NCBI GenBank assembly: GCA_016196565.1
Contig: JACPXK010000061.1
Location: forward strand, 1-64,000
Direction of reading: 5' to 3'
DNA length: 64,000 nucleotides
DNA from: Candidatus Omnitrophota bacterium
GTDB taxonomy: Bacteria; Omnitrophota; Omnitrophia; Omnitrophales; Aquincolibacteriaceae
Positions 54,316-61,248 of this stretch are shown here, piece after piece. How positions within the stretch are numbered: position 1 is the stretch's first letter; each line of letters opens with the position of its first letter. Below the pieces are notes generated by a model that was not told the origin of the DNA, ran no database searches, and saw nothing but the letters and a program-made list of their open reading frames with translations. Position numbers and translations under genes: made by a program.

Positions 54316-54340
54316 AAGGGGCCAGGCCCCTTTTGTTTTT
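54314..54340 (+). terminator. Intrinsic terminator of the giant gene
   Basis: AAAAGGGGCCAGGCCCCTTTT (a 9-bp stem with a 3-base loop, 54314-54334) is followed by GTTTTT. The palindrome begins within the TAA stop codon. Confidence 0.8.
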
Positions 54341-54407
54341 CCTCAATAAATCTCCTGATTGGTACGATATGCTTTATTAGGCTCGTGGAGTACACTTTAG
54401 GGTAAAT

Positions 54408-54470
54408 GTCATCCTGAACGTAGTGAAGGATCTCGCGAGATCCTTCGGGCCTGCGGCCCTCAGGATGACG
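54408..54470 (+). repeat. REP-like palindrome, copy B
   Basis: The outer arms GTCATCCTGA and TCAGGATGAC and the inner GGATCTCGCGAGATCC match copies A and C. The ribosome site GAGGAG of the next gene starts immediately after it. Confidence 0.8.
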
Positions 54471-54481
54471 AGGAGTAAAAA

Positions 54482-56347
54482 ATGGAAATTCTCGATGAAA
54501 AAAAGATGGGTGCCGGAAAACTCAAGGCACTTGAGCTTGCCGAAGATGCGCGCGAGCAAGAATGGGCCCAACCGAGTTTTGTGGCCGAGCTTTTTCAAGG
54601 GCGGCTTCGCTGGGATTTAATCCTTCCTTTCCCCGAGCAAACTCCCGAAGATAAAGCCATCGGCGATGAATTTCTTGTTAAAATCGAAAAAATCCTCAAG
54701 ACTCATATTGATCCTGATGAAGTCGACCGTACGGGCGATATTCCTCCCGCGGCCACAAAAGCCTTGGCCGACCTTAAATGTTTCGCTATGAAAATTCCCA
54801 AAGAATACGGCGGTCTCGGACTTTCGCAGGTTAATTACAACCGCGCCCTTCATCTTATTTCCAGTTATTGTGCGTCCACGGCCGTTCTCCTTTCCGCCCA
54901 TCAATCCATCGGCGTTCCCAAACCGCTGCTCATGTTCGGTACCGAAGAACAAAAACAGAAATATTTTCCGCGTTTTGCCAAGGGGGAGGTTTCGGCTTTC
55001 GCCCTCACCGAGCCGGATGTCGGCAGTGATCCCGCGCGCATGAAAACCAAAGCGGTCCCGGTGGAAGATGGAAAATATTACATCATTAACGGCGAAAAGC
55101 TTTGGTGCACCAATGGTGTGATCGCCAATGTGATGGTAGTCATGGCTCAAACGCCGGCGAAGATTGTCAAGGGACGTGAGAAACAGCAAATCACGGCTTT
55201 TATTGTGGAAAAAACCATGCCGGGCGTGGAAGTGCTTCATCGCTGCAGTTTTATGGGGCTTAAAGGAATTCAAAATGGACTCCTTCGATTTACCAATGTA
55301 AAAGTTCCGCGCGAAAATATTATTTGGGGAGAAGGAAAAGGCCTGAAGCTTGCCTTGATGACGCTCAATACGGGCCGCCTCACCATGCCGGCGGCGGTTA
55401 CCGGGGCTTCTAAATATTGCCTGAATGTGGCCCGTCATTGGGCCAATGAAAGGGTTCAGTGGGGATCTTCAATCGGAAAACATGAAGCCATCGCGCAGAA
55501 AATCGCAGGCATGGCGGCCACGGTGTTTGCCATGGATGCGGTTGCGATGCTTTCAGCCCACATGGCAGATCAGAAAAAAACCGATATTCGTTTGGAAGCG
55601 GCCATGGCAAAACTTTGCTGCACCGAAGCAAGCTGGAAAATTATAGACGGTGCGGTTCAGATTCGCGGGGGACGCGGATACGAAACAGCCCAGTCGCTAA
55701 AAGCGCGCGGAGAAAAGGCCTATCCCCTGGAACGCATGATGCGCGATGCGCGTATCAACACCATTATTGAAGGCACGAGCCAGATCATGCGGCTTTTCAT
55801 CGCGCGCGAAGCCATGGATTCTCATGTGCGCCGCATTATGCCGATTATGTCGCCCAAAACGCCGCTTGGAGAAAAAATCGCCAAAATCGGCCAGGCTTTT
55901 GTTTTTTATGCTGGCTGGTATCCCAAACAACTTTTTTATTTGAGCGGACTGCCGCAAGGAGTCCCGATTCCGGATGCGATAAAAGGTCATATGCAATATG
56001 CCCGCCGCTCAGCTCACCGCCTAGCACGTTCTCTTTTTCATGCCATGATGATTTATCAGCAGGGACTAGAATCCAAACAGCATCTCATGAGCCGTCTGGT
56101 GAATGCCGGCACGGATCTTTTTGCCATGGCCGCCGCTTGCTCAAGGGCGATTTCCATGGTCGAGAAAAATCCTTCCGATCAAAGCCCGGTGGAACTGGCC
56201 AATCTTTTTTGCTGGCAGGCACGGGGAAGGATAAGCAAACAATTCCGCCATCTTTTCATCAATGCCGACGGTTTCGTTTACAAAATCGCCCAAAATACCC
56301 TCAGCGATAAATACGCCTGGCTCGAAAACGACATCATCCTTCCTTAG
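54482..56347 (+). CDS. Acyl-CoA dehydrogenase, long (VLCAD-like) form
   Basis: The 621-residue flavoenzyme should catalyse the first step of fatty-acid beta-oxidation. FALTEPDVGSDPARM and the FAD-binding LWCTNG region are followed by FMGLKGIQNG, GRLTMPAAVTG and RGGRGY. The catalytic Glu is in IIEGTSQIMRLFIAREA. A C-terminal extension of about 180 helical residues, as in very-long-chain forms, accounts for the size; ordinary acyl-CoA dehydrogenases have about 380-400 residues. GAGGAG precedes the ATG. No electron-transfer flavoprotein gene is nearby. Confidence 0.92.
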   Translation: MEILDEKKMGAGKLKALELAEDAREQEWAQPSFVAELFQGRLRWDLILPFPEQTPEDKAIGDEFLVKIEKILKTHIDPDEVDRTGDIPPAATKALADLKCFAMKIPKEYGGLGLSQVNYNRALHLISSYCASTAVLLSAHQSIGVPKPLLMFGTEEQKQKYFPRFAKGEVSAFALTEPDVGSDPARMKTKAVPVEDGKYYIINGEKLWCTNGVIANVMVVMAQTPAKIVKGREKQQITAFIVEKTMPGVEVLHRCSFMGLKGIQNGLLRFTNVKVPRENIIWGEGKGLKLALMTLNTGRLTMPAAVTGASKYCLNVARHWANERVQWGSSIGKHEAIAQKIAGMAATVFAMDAVAMLSAHMADQKKTDIRLEAAMAKLCCTEASWKIIDGAVQIRGGRGYETAQSLKARGEKAYPLERMMRDARINTIIEGTSQIMRLFIAREAMDSHVRRIMPIMSPKTPLGEKIAKIGQAFVFYAGWYPKQLFYLSGLPQGVPIPDAIKGHMQYARRSAHRLARSLFHAMMIYQQGLESKQHLMSRLVNAGTDLFAMAAACSRAISMVEKNPSDQSPVELANLFCWQARGRISKQFRHLFINADGFVYKIAQNTLSDKYAWLENDIILP

Positions 56348-56389
56348 GGTCAAGTTTTTAACCGGCGGTTTGGTGCCCGGTATCTTTTG

Positions 56390-56398
56390 TGATATTAT
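56390..56398 (+). promoter_or_regulatory. Extended -10 promoter, probably leaderless mRNA
   Basis: TG-A-TATTAT forms an extended -10 element. The ATG at 56407 starts eight bases after it, about where transcription would begin, and there is no ribosome binding site. Confidence 0.45.
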
Positions 56399-56406
56399 CC
56401 GCCTCT

Positions 56407-58497
56407 ATGAAATCCCTTTGGAATGCCAAAGAAGCGGCTAAGGCCAAGGATAAGCTCGACCTTCTCGTTTACAGTTCCCGTTTAATAGGAAGCGAACCCA
56501 AGCTTTGCGTTTGGGGCGGGGGCAATACCTCGACCAAAACCGTGGAGAAGGATTACCGGGGTGTGATGCGGCGTGTCCTGCGCATTAAAGGAAGCGGCTC
56601 CGATTTAAAGGTCTCCACGCGAAAAGATTATCCTCCGGTTGCCCTCGATGACCTTCTCGATATTTTCAAGTGCGACAAAATGACCGATGAAGAAATGGTC
56701 GATTATGTCACGCATTGCCTGCTGGATCCCAAAGCGCCGCGGCCTTCTATCGAAGTTTTGCTTCATGCCTTTGTCGATCAGCCGGACATTCATCACACGC
56801 ATGCCGATGCCATTTTATCCATTACCAATACCAAAAACGGCAAACGAATTGCCCGTAAAATTTTCGGTGACGAGCTTCTCTGGATTCCTTATGTGAAGCC
56901 GGGATTTACTCTCGCCAAATGGGTGGGGGAAGCCTATCGCAAAAATCCGGATGTCAAAGGCGTTATCTTGGAAAAACACGGACTGATTACTTGGGGAGCA
57001 GATTCAAAAACAAGTTATGATCTTACGATTCAAATGGTTTCGCGGGCGGAACGTTTTCTGGCTCGCGCGAGGCGGAAGAAAAAATGGAGCAAGCCGGCGC
57101 ATCAATCCCTAACGGCAGCAGAGAAAAAGGTATGGCTTTTACAAAATCTACCGATTATCCGCCAAGCGGTAAGTGCTAATCAAAAAGCCGTTTTGCATTT
57201 TACGGATTCGCCGGCGGTCATGGAATTCGTGAATGCCAGAGACACCTCGCGCCTTTCTCAAATCGGACCGGCCACTCCCGATCATATGCTCCGCACCCGC
57301 CGTATTCCCTTGATGCTCCGTCATCCTGAGGCCGATAGGCCGAAGGACCTAAAACGGAGATCCTTCGCTGCGCTCAGGATGACGAGCCAAATCGAAGGCT
57401 ATGCCAAGGCCCACGCGCGTTATTTCGATAAATTCAAAAATCTTCTTCCTCCGGGGTCTTTCGCCAAAATGCTGGACCCTTATCCCAAAGTGATTTTGAT
57501 TCCGGGAATCGGCATGGTGACTACGGGAAGCAATCTCAAAAATGCCGAAATTGTGGCGGAAATTTATGAGCATTCCATTTCGGTGATGATCAATGCTTCG
57601 ACGATTGACCGTTACGATTCTCTTTCCGGGAAACTGGCTTTCGAGATGGATTATTGGCCGATGGAGCTTTACAAGTTGTCGCTGGCACCGGCCGAGGCGG
57701 AATTCTCCCGGCATATCGGACTTGTTACCGGTGCCGGACGGGGAATTGGTACGTCGATCGCAGGAAGGATGGCCGCCCTTGGCGCACATGTTTTTCTGGC
57801 GGATTTGAATCAAAAGGCAGTCGAAGAAGCCGCCGCTCATATTAATGAAAAGGTCAAAGCCAAAAGGGCCTTCGCCCTCAGAATGGATGTCACGGACCCC
57901 AAGAGCGTTCAAAAAAGTTTTGAAGAGATTATTCTTAAAACCGGCGGTCTGGATTTTATTGTTTCTAACGCGGGCTTCGGGCATGTGTCGCCGATTGAAA
58001 ATCTAAAACTGGAAGATTGGGAAAAAAGCCTGGCGGTCAATGCCACCGGCCATTTTCTTGTGGCACGTGAAGCCGTGCGTTTGATGAAGCGCCAGGGACT
58101 CGGCGGCAATATTGTTTTCATTGCTTCCAAAAATGTGCTGGCTCCGGGCAAGGATTTCGGTGCTTACAGCGCGGCCAAAGCTGCGGAGGTTCAGTTAGCA
58201 AGAATTCTTGCCATTGAAAACGGGGAATCGAATATCCGTGTGAATATGATCAATCCCGACGGTGTTTTCGAAAATTCCGGATTCTGGGAAACCATTGCCC
58301 CCAATCGCGCCAAAACTTACGGCATCAAACCGGAAAAACTCTCGAGTTTTTATCAAAACCGCAATTTGATGAAAACCGCGGTTCTGCCCGAAGATGTGGC
58401 CGAAGCGGCAGCCTTCCTTCTATCCCGCAAATCCTCCAAAACCACAGGCTGCATCCTCACCGTCGATGGCGGCGTTAAGGAAGCCTTCCCGCGTTAA
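56407..58497 (+). CDS. Bifunctional class II aldolase/short-chain dehydrogenase
   Basis: The 696-residue protein joins a class II aldolase domain to an SDR domain, like the RhaD/RhaL-type rhamnulose-phosphate aldolase-dehydrogenases. The aldolase half has WGGGNTSTK, the zinc-binding IHHTHAD and LEKHGLITWG. The SDR half has LVTGAGRGIGTS, SNAG, SKNVLAPGKDFGAYSAAKAAE (catalytic Tyr and Lys) and LTVDGG at the end. A 22-codon stretch (57319-57384) between the halves is a REP element in frame. The ATG at 56407 is preferred over the GTG at 56389, which overlaps the likely promoter. It probably acts in deoxysugar catabolism, but no other gene for that is nearby. Confidence 0.88.
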   Translation: MKSLWNAKEAAKAKDKLDLLVYSSRLIGSEPKLCVWGGGNTSTKTVEKDYRGVMRRVLRIKGSGSDLKVSTRKDYPPVALDDLLDIFKCDKMTDEEMVDYVTHCLLDPKAPRPSIEVLLHAFVDQPDIHHTHADAILSITNTKNGKRIARKIFGDELLWIPYVKPGFTLAKWVGEAYRKNPDVKGVILEKHGLITWGADSKTSYDLTIQMVSRAERFLARARRKKKWSKPAHQSLTAAEKKVWLLQNLPIIRQAVSANQKAVLHFTDSPAVMEFVNARDTSRLSQIGPATPDHMLRTRRIPLMLRHPEADRPKDLKRRSFAALRMTSQIEGYAKAHARYFDKFKNLLPPGSFAKMLDPYPKVILIPGIGMVTTGSNLKNAEIVAEIYEHSISVMINASTIDRYDSLSGKLAFEMDYWPMELYKLSLAPAEAEFSRHIGLVTGAGRGIGTSIAGRMAALGAHVFLADLNQKAVEEAAAHINEKVKAKRAFALRMDVTDPKSVQKSFEEIILKTGGLDFIVSNAGFGHVSPIENLKLEDWEKSLAVNATGHFLVAREAVRLMKRQGLGGNIVFIASKNVLAPGKDFGAYSAAKAAEVQLARILAIENGESNIRVNMINPDGVFENSGFWETIAPNRAKTYGIKPEKLSSFYQNRNLMKTAVLPEDVAEAAAFLLSRKSSKTTGCILTVDGGVKEAFPR
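57319..57384 (+). repeat. REP-like palindrome, copy C, inserted in frame in a coding sequence
   Basis: The outer arms CGTCATCCTGAG and CTCAGGATGACG match the intergenic copies. The 66 bases are exactly 22 codons and add RHPEADRPKDLKRRSFAALRMT-like residues (first RHPEAD, last ALRMT) to the aldolase/dehydrogenase protein without breaking its frame. Confidence 0.88.
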
Positions 58498-58506
58498 TCT
58501 CTTTCT

Positions 58507-58514
58507 GATAGAAT
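58507..58514 (+). promoter_or_regulatory. Extended -10-like element before the sulfite/nitrite reductase
   Basis: TGATAGAAT gives an extended -10 form (TG overlapping, TAGAAT at 58509-58514). The ATG at 58522 follows by seven bases with no ribosome site, as for the preceding gene, suggesting a leaderless transcript. Confidence 0.4.
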
Positions 58515-58521
58515 TACCCGC

Positions 58522-60219
58522 ATGCCTGACCCGAAGAAGCTCTCTCCTCTAGAGACCATCAAAGAAAACAGTAATTTCCTCCGCGGCAAAATCAAAGAGC
58601 ATTTGGCGGAAGACACCACTCATTTTGCCAAGGAAGATAAAGACCTCCTGAAAACCCATGGCACTTATGAGCAGGACGACCGTGATTTGAGGCAGGATTT
58701 CCTTAAACAAGGCAAAGAGCCGGCCTATTCCATGATGGTCCGTTCCAAAATTCCCGGCGGAAAACTCACTTGGGAACAATACCTGAATCACAATAATTTG
58801 GCGGACCGTTACGGCAATAAAACCTTGAGGATTACCACGCGCCAGGGTTTTCAATTTCATGGTGTTCTCAAAAAAAACCTGAAGGCCGTGATTCGCGGCA
58901 TTCACGAAAAACTCGGAACCACTTCGGGTGCCTGCGGCGATGTGGTGCGTAATGTCATGGCTTGTCCCGCCCCGGTTCAAGATCGCAAACGCATGGAAAT
59001 TTTCCGTTATGCGAAGGCCGTGTCGGATCAATTTCTGTCACACAGCGCCGCTTATTATGAGATATGGCTGAACGGAGACAAAGTAAACTCCCAGGCTCAA
59101 GGCGATATTGAACCGATTTATGGTAAAACCTATTTACCCCGCAAATTCAAAATCGCGATCGCCTTTCCGGATGATAATTGCACGGATATTTACACCAACG
59201 ATATTGGTATTGTTCCAGAAATCGAAACAGATATTTTGAAGGGATTTAATATTGTCGTGGGCGGGGGGTTCGGCATGACGCATGGCATCAAAGAAACTTA
59301 TCCCCGTCTTGCCAGCCCGTTTTGCTTTGTCAAACCGGACGAGCTTTTAGACATCACAAAGGCTATTGTTTTGACCCAGCGTGATTTTGGGAACCGCTCG
59401 GATCGCAAACGGGCCCGTATGAAATATTTGATTGATGAGAAAGGCTTGGATTGGTTTGGCGGCGAGGTGGAAAAGCGTTTCGGCAAAAAGACTGAAAAAT
59501 GTCATTTAATTCATTGGCAGGGAATCGAGAATCATTTGGGATGGCATGAGGAGGGGGGAGGCCGCTGGTTTTTAGGGGTTTGTGTGGAAAATGGCCGTAT
59601 TAAGGATGAGGGCAGTCTCAGGCTTAAATCCGGGCTTCGGGCCGCCATTGAAAAATACCGTCCGGACGTCTATTTGACCGCCCAGCAGGACATTCTGCTT
59701 TCCGGCTTTGAGGAAGGGCAAAAAGCCCAGGTTGAGGCGCTTTTGACCTCCTATGGCATTGTCCTTCCGGATAAGCTTTCCAATGTCCAAAAAGACTCCA
59801 TGGCTTGTCCGGCACTGCCGACATGCGGCTTGGCTATTGCCGAAGCCGAAAGGGCTTTGCCTTCGGTAATCGACCAAATTGAGCAGAAAACGGCCGAATT
59901 AGGGCTTTCCGCCGGCAGGATCGTGATACGCATGACGGGATGCCCAAACGGGTGTGCCCGGCCCTATAATGCGGAAATTGCTTTTGTTGGCCGAACTGTA
60001 GGCACCTACAATGTTTACGTCGGGGGCGCTTTGACGGGAGAAAGGCTCAATTTCCTGATTGGCGAGAAAATTGCTGAAAAGGACTTAAGCGGGTTTTTGA
60101 CCCCCCTTCTTATAAGTTATAAAGAAGAACGCCAAAAAGGCGAAGGTTTTGGGGATTTTTGCCACCGTTTGGGGCTTCAAAAACTTCGCTTAATGGTTGA
60201 AAAAAGTTTTAAGTCATAA
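58522..60219 (+). CDS. Assimilatory sulfite (or nitrite) reductase, siroheme protein
   Basis: The 565-residue cytoplasmic enzyme has the two-repeat layout of sulfite and nitrite reductases. The four Cys that bind the [4Fe-4S]-siroheme centre are in CPALPTC and GCPNGCARP. The length and the SGRIVIRMTGCPNG region are close to the hemoprotein subunit of assimilatory sulfite reductase (CysI-like), reducing sulfite to sulfide. I see no flavoprotein subunit next to it, so the electron donor could be ferredoxin. Nitrite reductase remains possible. Confidence 0.87.
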   Translation: MPDPKKLSPLETIKENSNFLRGKIKEHLAEDTTHFAKEDKDLLKTHGTYEQDDRDLRQDFLKQGKEPAYSMMVRSKIPGGKLTWEQYLNHNNLADRYGNKTLRITTRQGFQFHGVLKKNLKAVIRGIHEKLGTTSGACGDVVRNVMACPAPVQDRKRMEIFRYAKAVSDQFLSHSAAYYEIWLNGDKVNSQAQGDIEPIYGKTYLPRKFKIAIAFPDDNCTDIYTNDIGIVPEIETDILKGFNIVVGGGFGMTHGIKETYPRLASPFCFVKPDELLDITKAIVLTQRDFGNRSDRKRARMKYLIDEKGLDWFGGEVEKRFGKKTEKCHLIHWQGIENHLGWHEEGGGRWFLGVCVENGRIKDEGSLRLKSGLRAAIEKYRPDVYLTAQQDILLSGFEEGQKAQVEALLTSYGIVLPDKLSNVQKDSMACPALPTCGLAIAEAERALPSVIDQIEQKTAELGLSAGRIVIRMTGCPNGCARPYNAEIAFVGRTVGTYNVYVGGALTGERLNFLIGEKIAEKDLSGFLTPLLISYKEERQKGEGFGDFCHRLGLQKLRLMVEKSFKS

Positions 60220-60235
60220 ATTTTTAAATTTTGAT

Positions 60236-60264
60236 TTGATTATTTGTAGGGGATCGGTTAAATT
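60236..60264 (+). promoter_or_regulatory. Possible promoter for the small secreted protein
   Basis: TTGATT (60236-60241) and TAAATT (60259-60264) are separated by 17 bases, 50 bases before the start codon. Confidence 0.3.
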
Positions 60265-60314
60265 TTCAGTAGGAAATCGGATTTGTTTGACAACCGTAAG
60301 ATAAAGGGCAGGCA

Positions 60315-60923
60315 ATGAAAAAAAATTTCCCCACCGCTGTAGGGCTGATGGCCTTAGCGATTTTTTTTGCCTCGCATTTTACCGCTTTTGCAGCCGCTGA
60401 AAAAATATCCAAAGATCCTTATGTTTTTCCCCCGGTCGAAGACAGCCGTGCTTTTCAGCAATATAAAACCCGTCCCGTAACCGATCTTTCCCGCTTGATT
60501 TATCTGATCGACCGTTTCGGGGAATTAGACATTTCCATTCGTTATGATAATTACGATTACAATTCCCAATTCGCTGCCCGCATTGCCCGCTGGTTCTTGT
60601 CCCGCCGTTACCGGGGTGAAAGCGTGGACAAATGGATTATGCAGTGGTGCAATACCTCCATCGGGACCGGAAATCTGATTTGGGTCAAATTACCGGACGG
60701 CAATTTCAGGCTGGCCCGGGAAATTCTTTTCGATGAAATCCAAGTCTTGGATAAAACGCTGAAAGAGTCGCCCTCGACCCCCTTTGAAAAAGTTGTCGAA
60801 GCCAATCCGACAGCGCTTTCGAATCAACTTCTTGTCCTTCCGACTAATGCACCTCCTTTAAGTGCGTCACCGCTTTCCCAGGTTCAATTTAAAGCGGCGG
60901 CCGCCAAAACTGACAAGCCGTAA
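60315..60923 (+). CDS. Secreted hypothetical protein
   Basis: The 202-residue product begins with a signal peptide (MKKN, a hydrophobic run to FTAFAAA, likely cut before EKISK). The mature part has YLIDRFGELDISIRYDNYDYNSQ and a region rich in Arg and Trp (IARWFLSRRYRGESVDKWIMQW), then a Pro/Ala-rich C-terminal tail. It is probably periplasmic or envelope-associated. AAAGGGCAGG precedes the ATG. I recognise no family. It may be a short domain of unknown function restricted to this lineage. Confidence 0.8.
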   Translation: MKKNFPTAVGLMALAIFFASHFTAFAAAEKISKDPYVFPPVEDSRAFQQYKTRPVTDLSRLIYLIDRFGELDISIRYDNYDYNSQFAARIARWFLSRRYRGESVDKWIMQWCNTSIGTGNLIWVKLPDGNFRLAREILFDEIQVLDKTLKESPSTPFEKVVEANPTALSNQLLVLPTNAPPLSASPLSQVQFKAAAAKTDKP

Positions 60924-61003
60924 AGAAACGTTTCCCCAAAGACTGCTAAACGGATTCCCTCAAGATGCCGATATTTTGTTCGGGTAAGAGGAGGAGGGAA
61001 ATT

Positions 61004-61186
61004 ATGTCCAAAAAGACCTTAAGAAAACTTTCATCAGGAAGCGTCGAAATCTTCAAAATCAAAAATCGCCGGGGATTTGCCGCCGTTTGCAAAAGCCATT
61101 TGACCGAAGGCCGTTCCCCGGCCCAAGCATTTGAGCGCATGGTCAAGGCCGTCAAAAGGGCCGGGTTTGCATTGTCCTATCGTTGA
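61004..61186 (+). CDS. Small basic hypothetical protein (60 aa)
   Basis: AGGAGGAGGG at 60989-60998 is a strong ribosome site for the ATG at 61004, which starts MSKKTLRKL; upstream in-frame codons are less likely to be used. The protein is basic, with SVEIFKIKNRRGFAAVCKSHLTEGRSPAQAFERMVKAVKRAGF. This looks like a small conserved housekeeping-type protein, but I do not recognise it. Confidence 0.75.
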   Translation: MSKKTLRKLSSGSVEIFKIKNRRGFAAVCKSHLTEGRSPAQAFERMVKAVKRAGFALSYR

Positions 61187-61211
61187 CAGTCCTAGGAAGA
61201 TGCTTTAAGAT
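61183..61211 (+). promoter_or_regulatory. Promoter of the trpS operon
   Basis: A perfect TTGACA (61183-61188) and TAAGAT (61206-61211) are separated by 17 bases, giving a leader of about 30 bases before trpS. The -35 overlaps the end of the preceding gene. Confidence 0.6.
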
Positions 61212-61248
61212 ACCGCAAATTCTCAAGTTACGGTGATCAAAACTCATT

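Larger units (their letters stand above)
13060..54297 (+). repeat. 34 dispersed copies of the R/K-S-E-x-R junction motif
   Basis: In-frame 15-bp copies start at 13060 (RSEVK), 13099 (RSENR), 14086, 14572, 17329, 19489, 20311, 21646, 23758, 25102 (KSEAR), 25432, 26182, 28927, 30577 (KSEMR), 32098, 32869 (RAEVR), 33742 (KSEMR), 34477, 36328 (KSETR), 37036, 39721, 44620, 45001 (tandem RSEARAETR), 46441, 48385, 49357 (RAEIR), 51724, 52078, 52657, 53503 (KSELR), 53662, 53779, 54232 and 54283. The Glu is invariant. Position x is Met 10 times, Thr 10, Ala 4, Val 4, Leu 3, Ile 2 and Asn 1. Most copies fall between recognisable folds rather than within them. None occurs in the other proteins of the window. 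Confidence 0.93.

Noticed and set aside
17338..52668. ATG codons of RSEMR as true start codons of separate genes today
   Set aside because: No stop codon precedes any of them in frame, and a ribosome-site-like sequence at proper spacing is not consistently present. The historical version is kept as a hypothesis.
13060..54297. Motif DNA as an integron attC or other site-specific recombination site
   Set aside because: The 15-mer is short, not palindromic enough, and no integrase gene is in the window.
11071..54315. The giant frame as an assembly artefact or chance open frame
   Set aside because: 43 kb without a stop and with recognisable domains in one frame throughout cannot be chance. A misjoin would not keep the frame at some 30 joints that share a motif.
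60287..60292. TTGACA as the -35 box of the secreted protein gene
   Set aside because: Only 22 bases remain before the ATG, too few for a -10 box and leader; the upstream TTGATT/TAAATT pair fits better.
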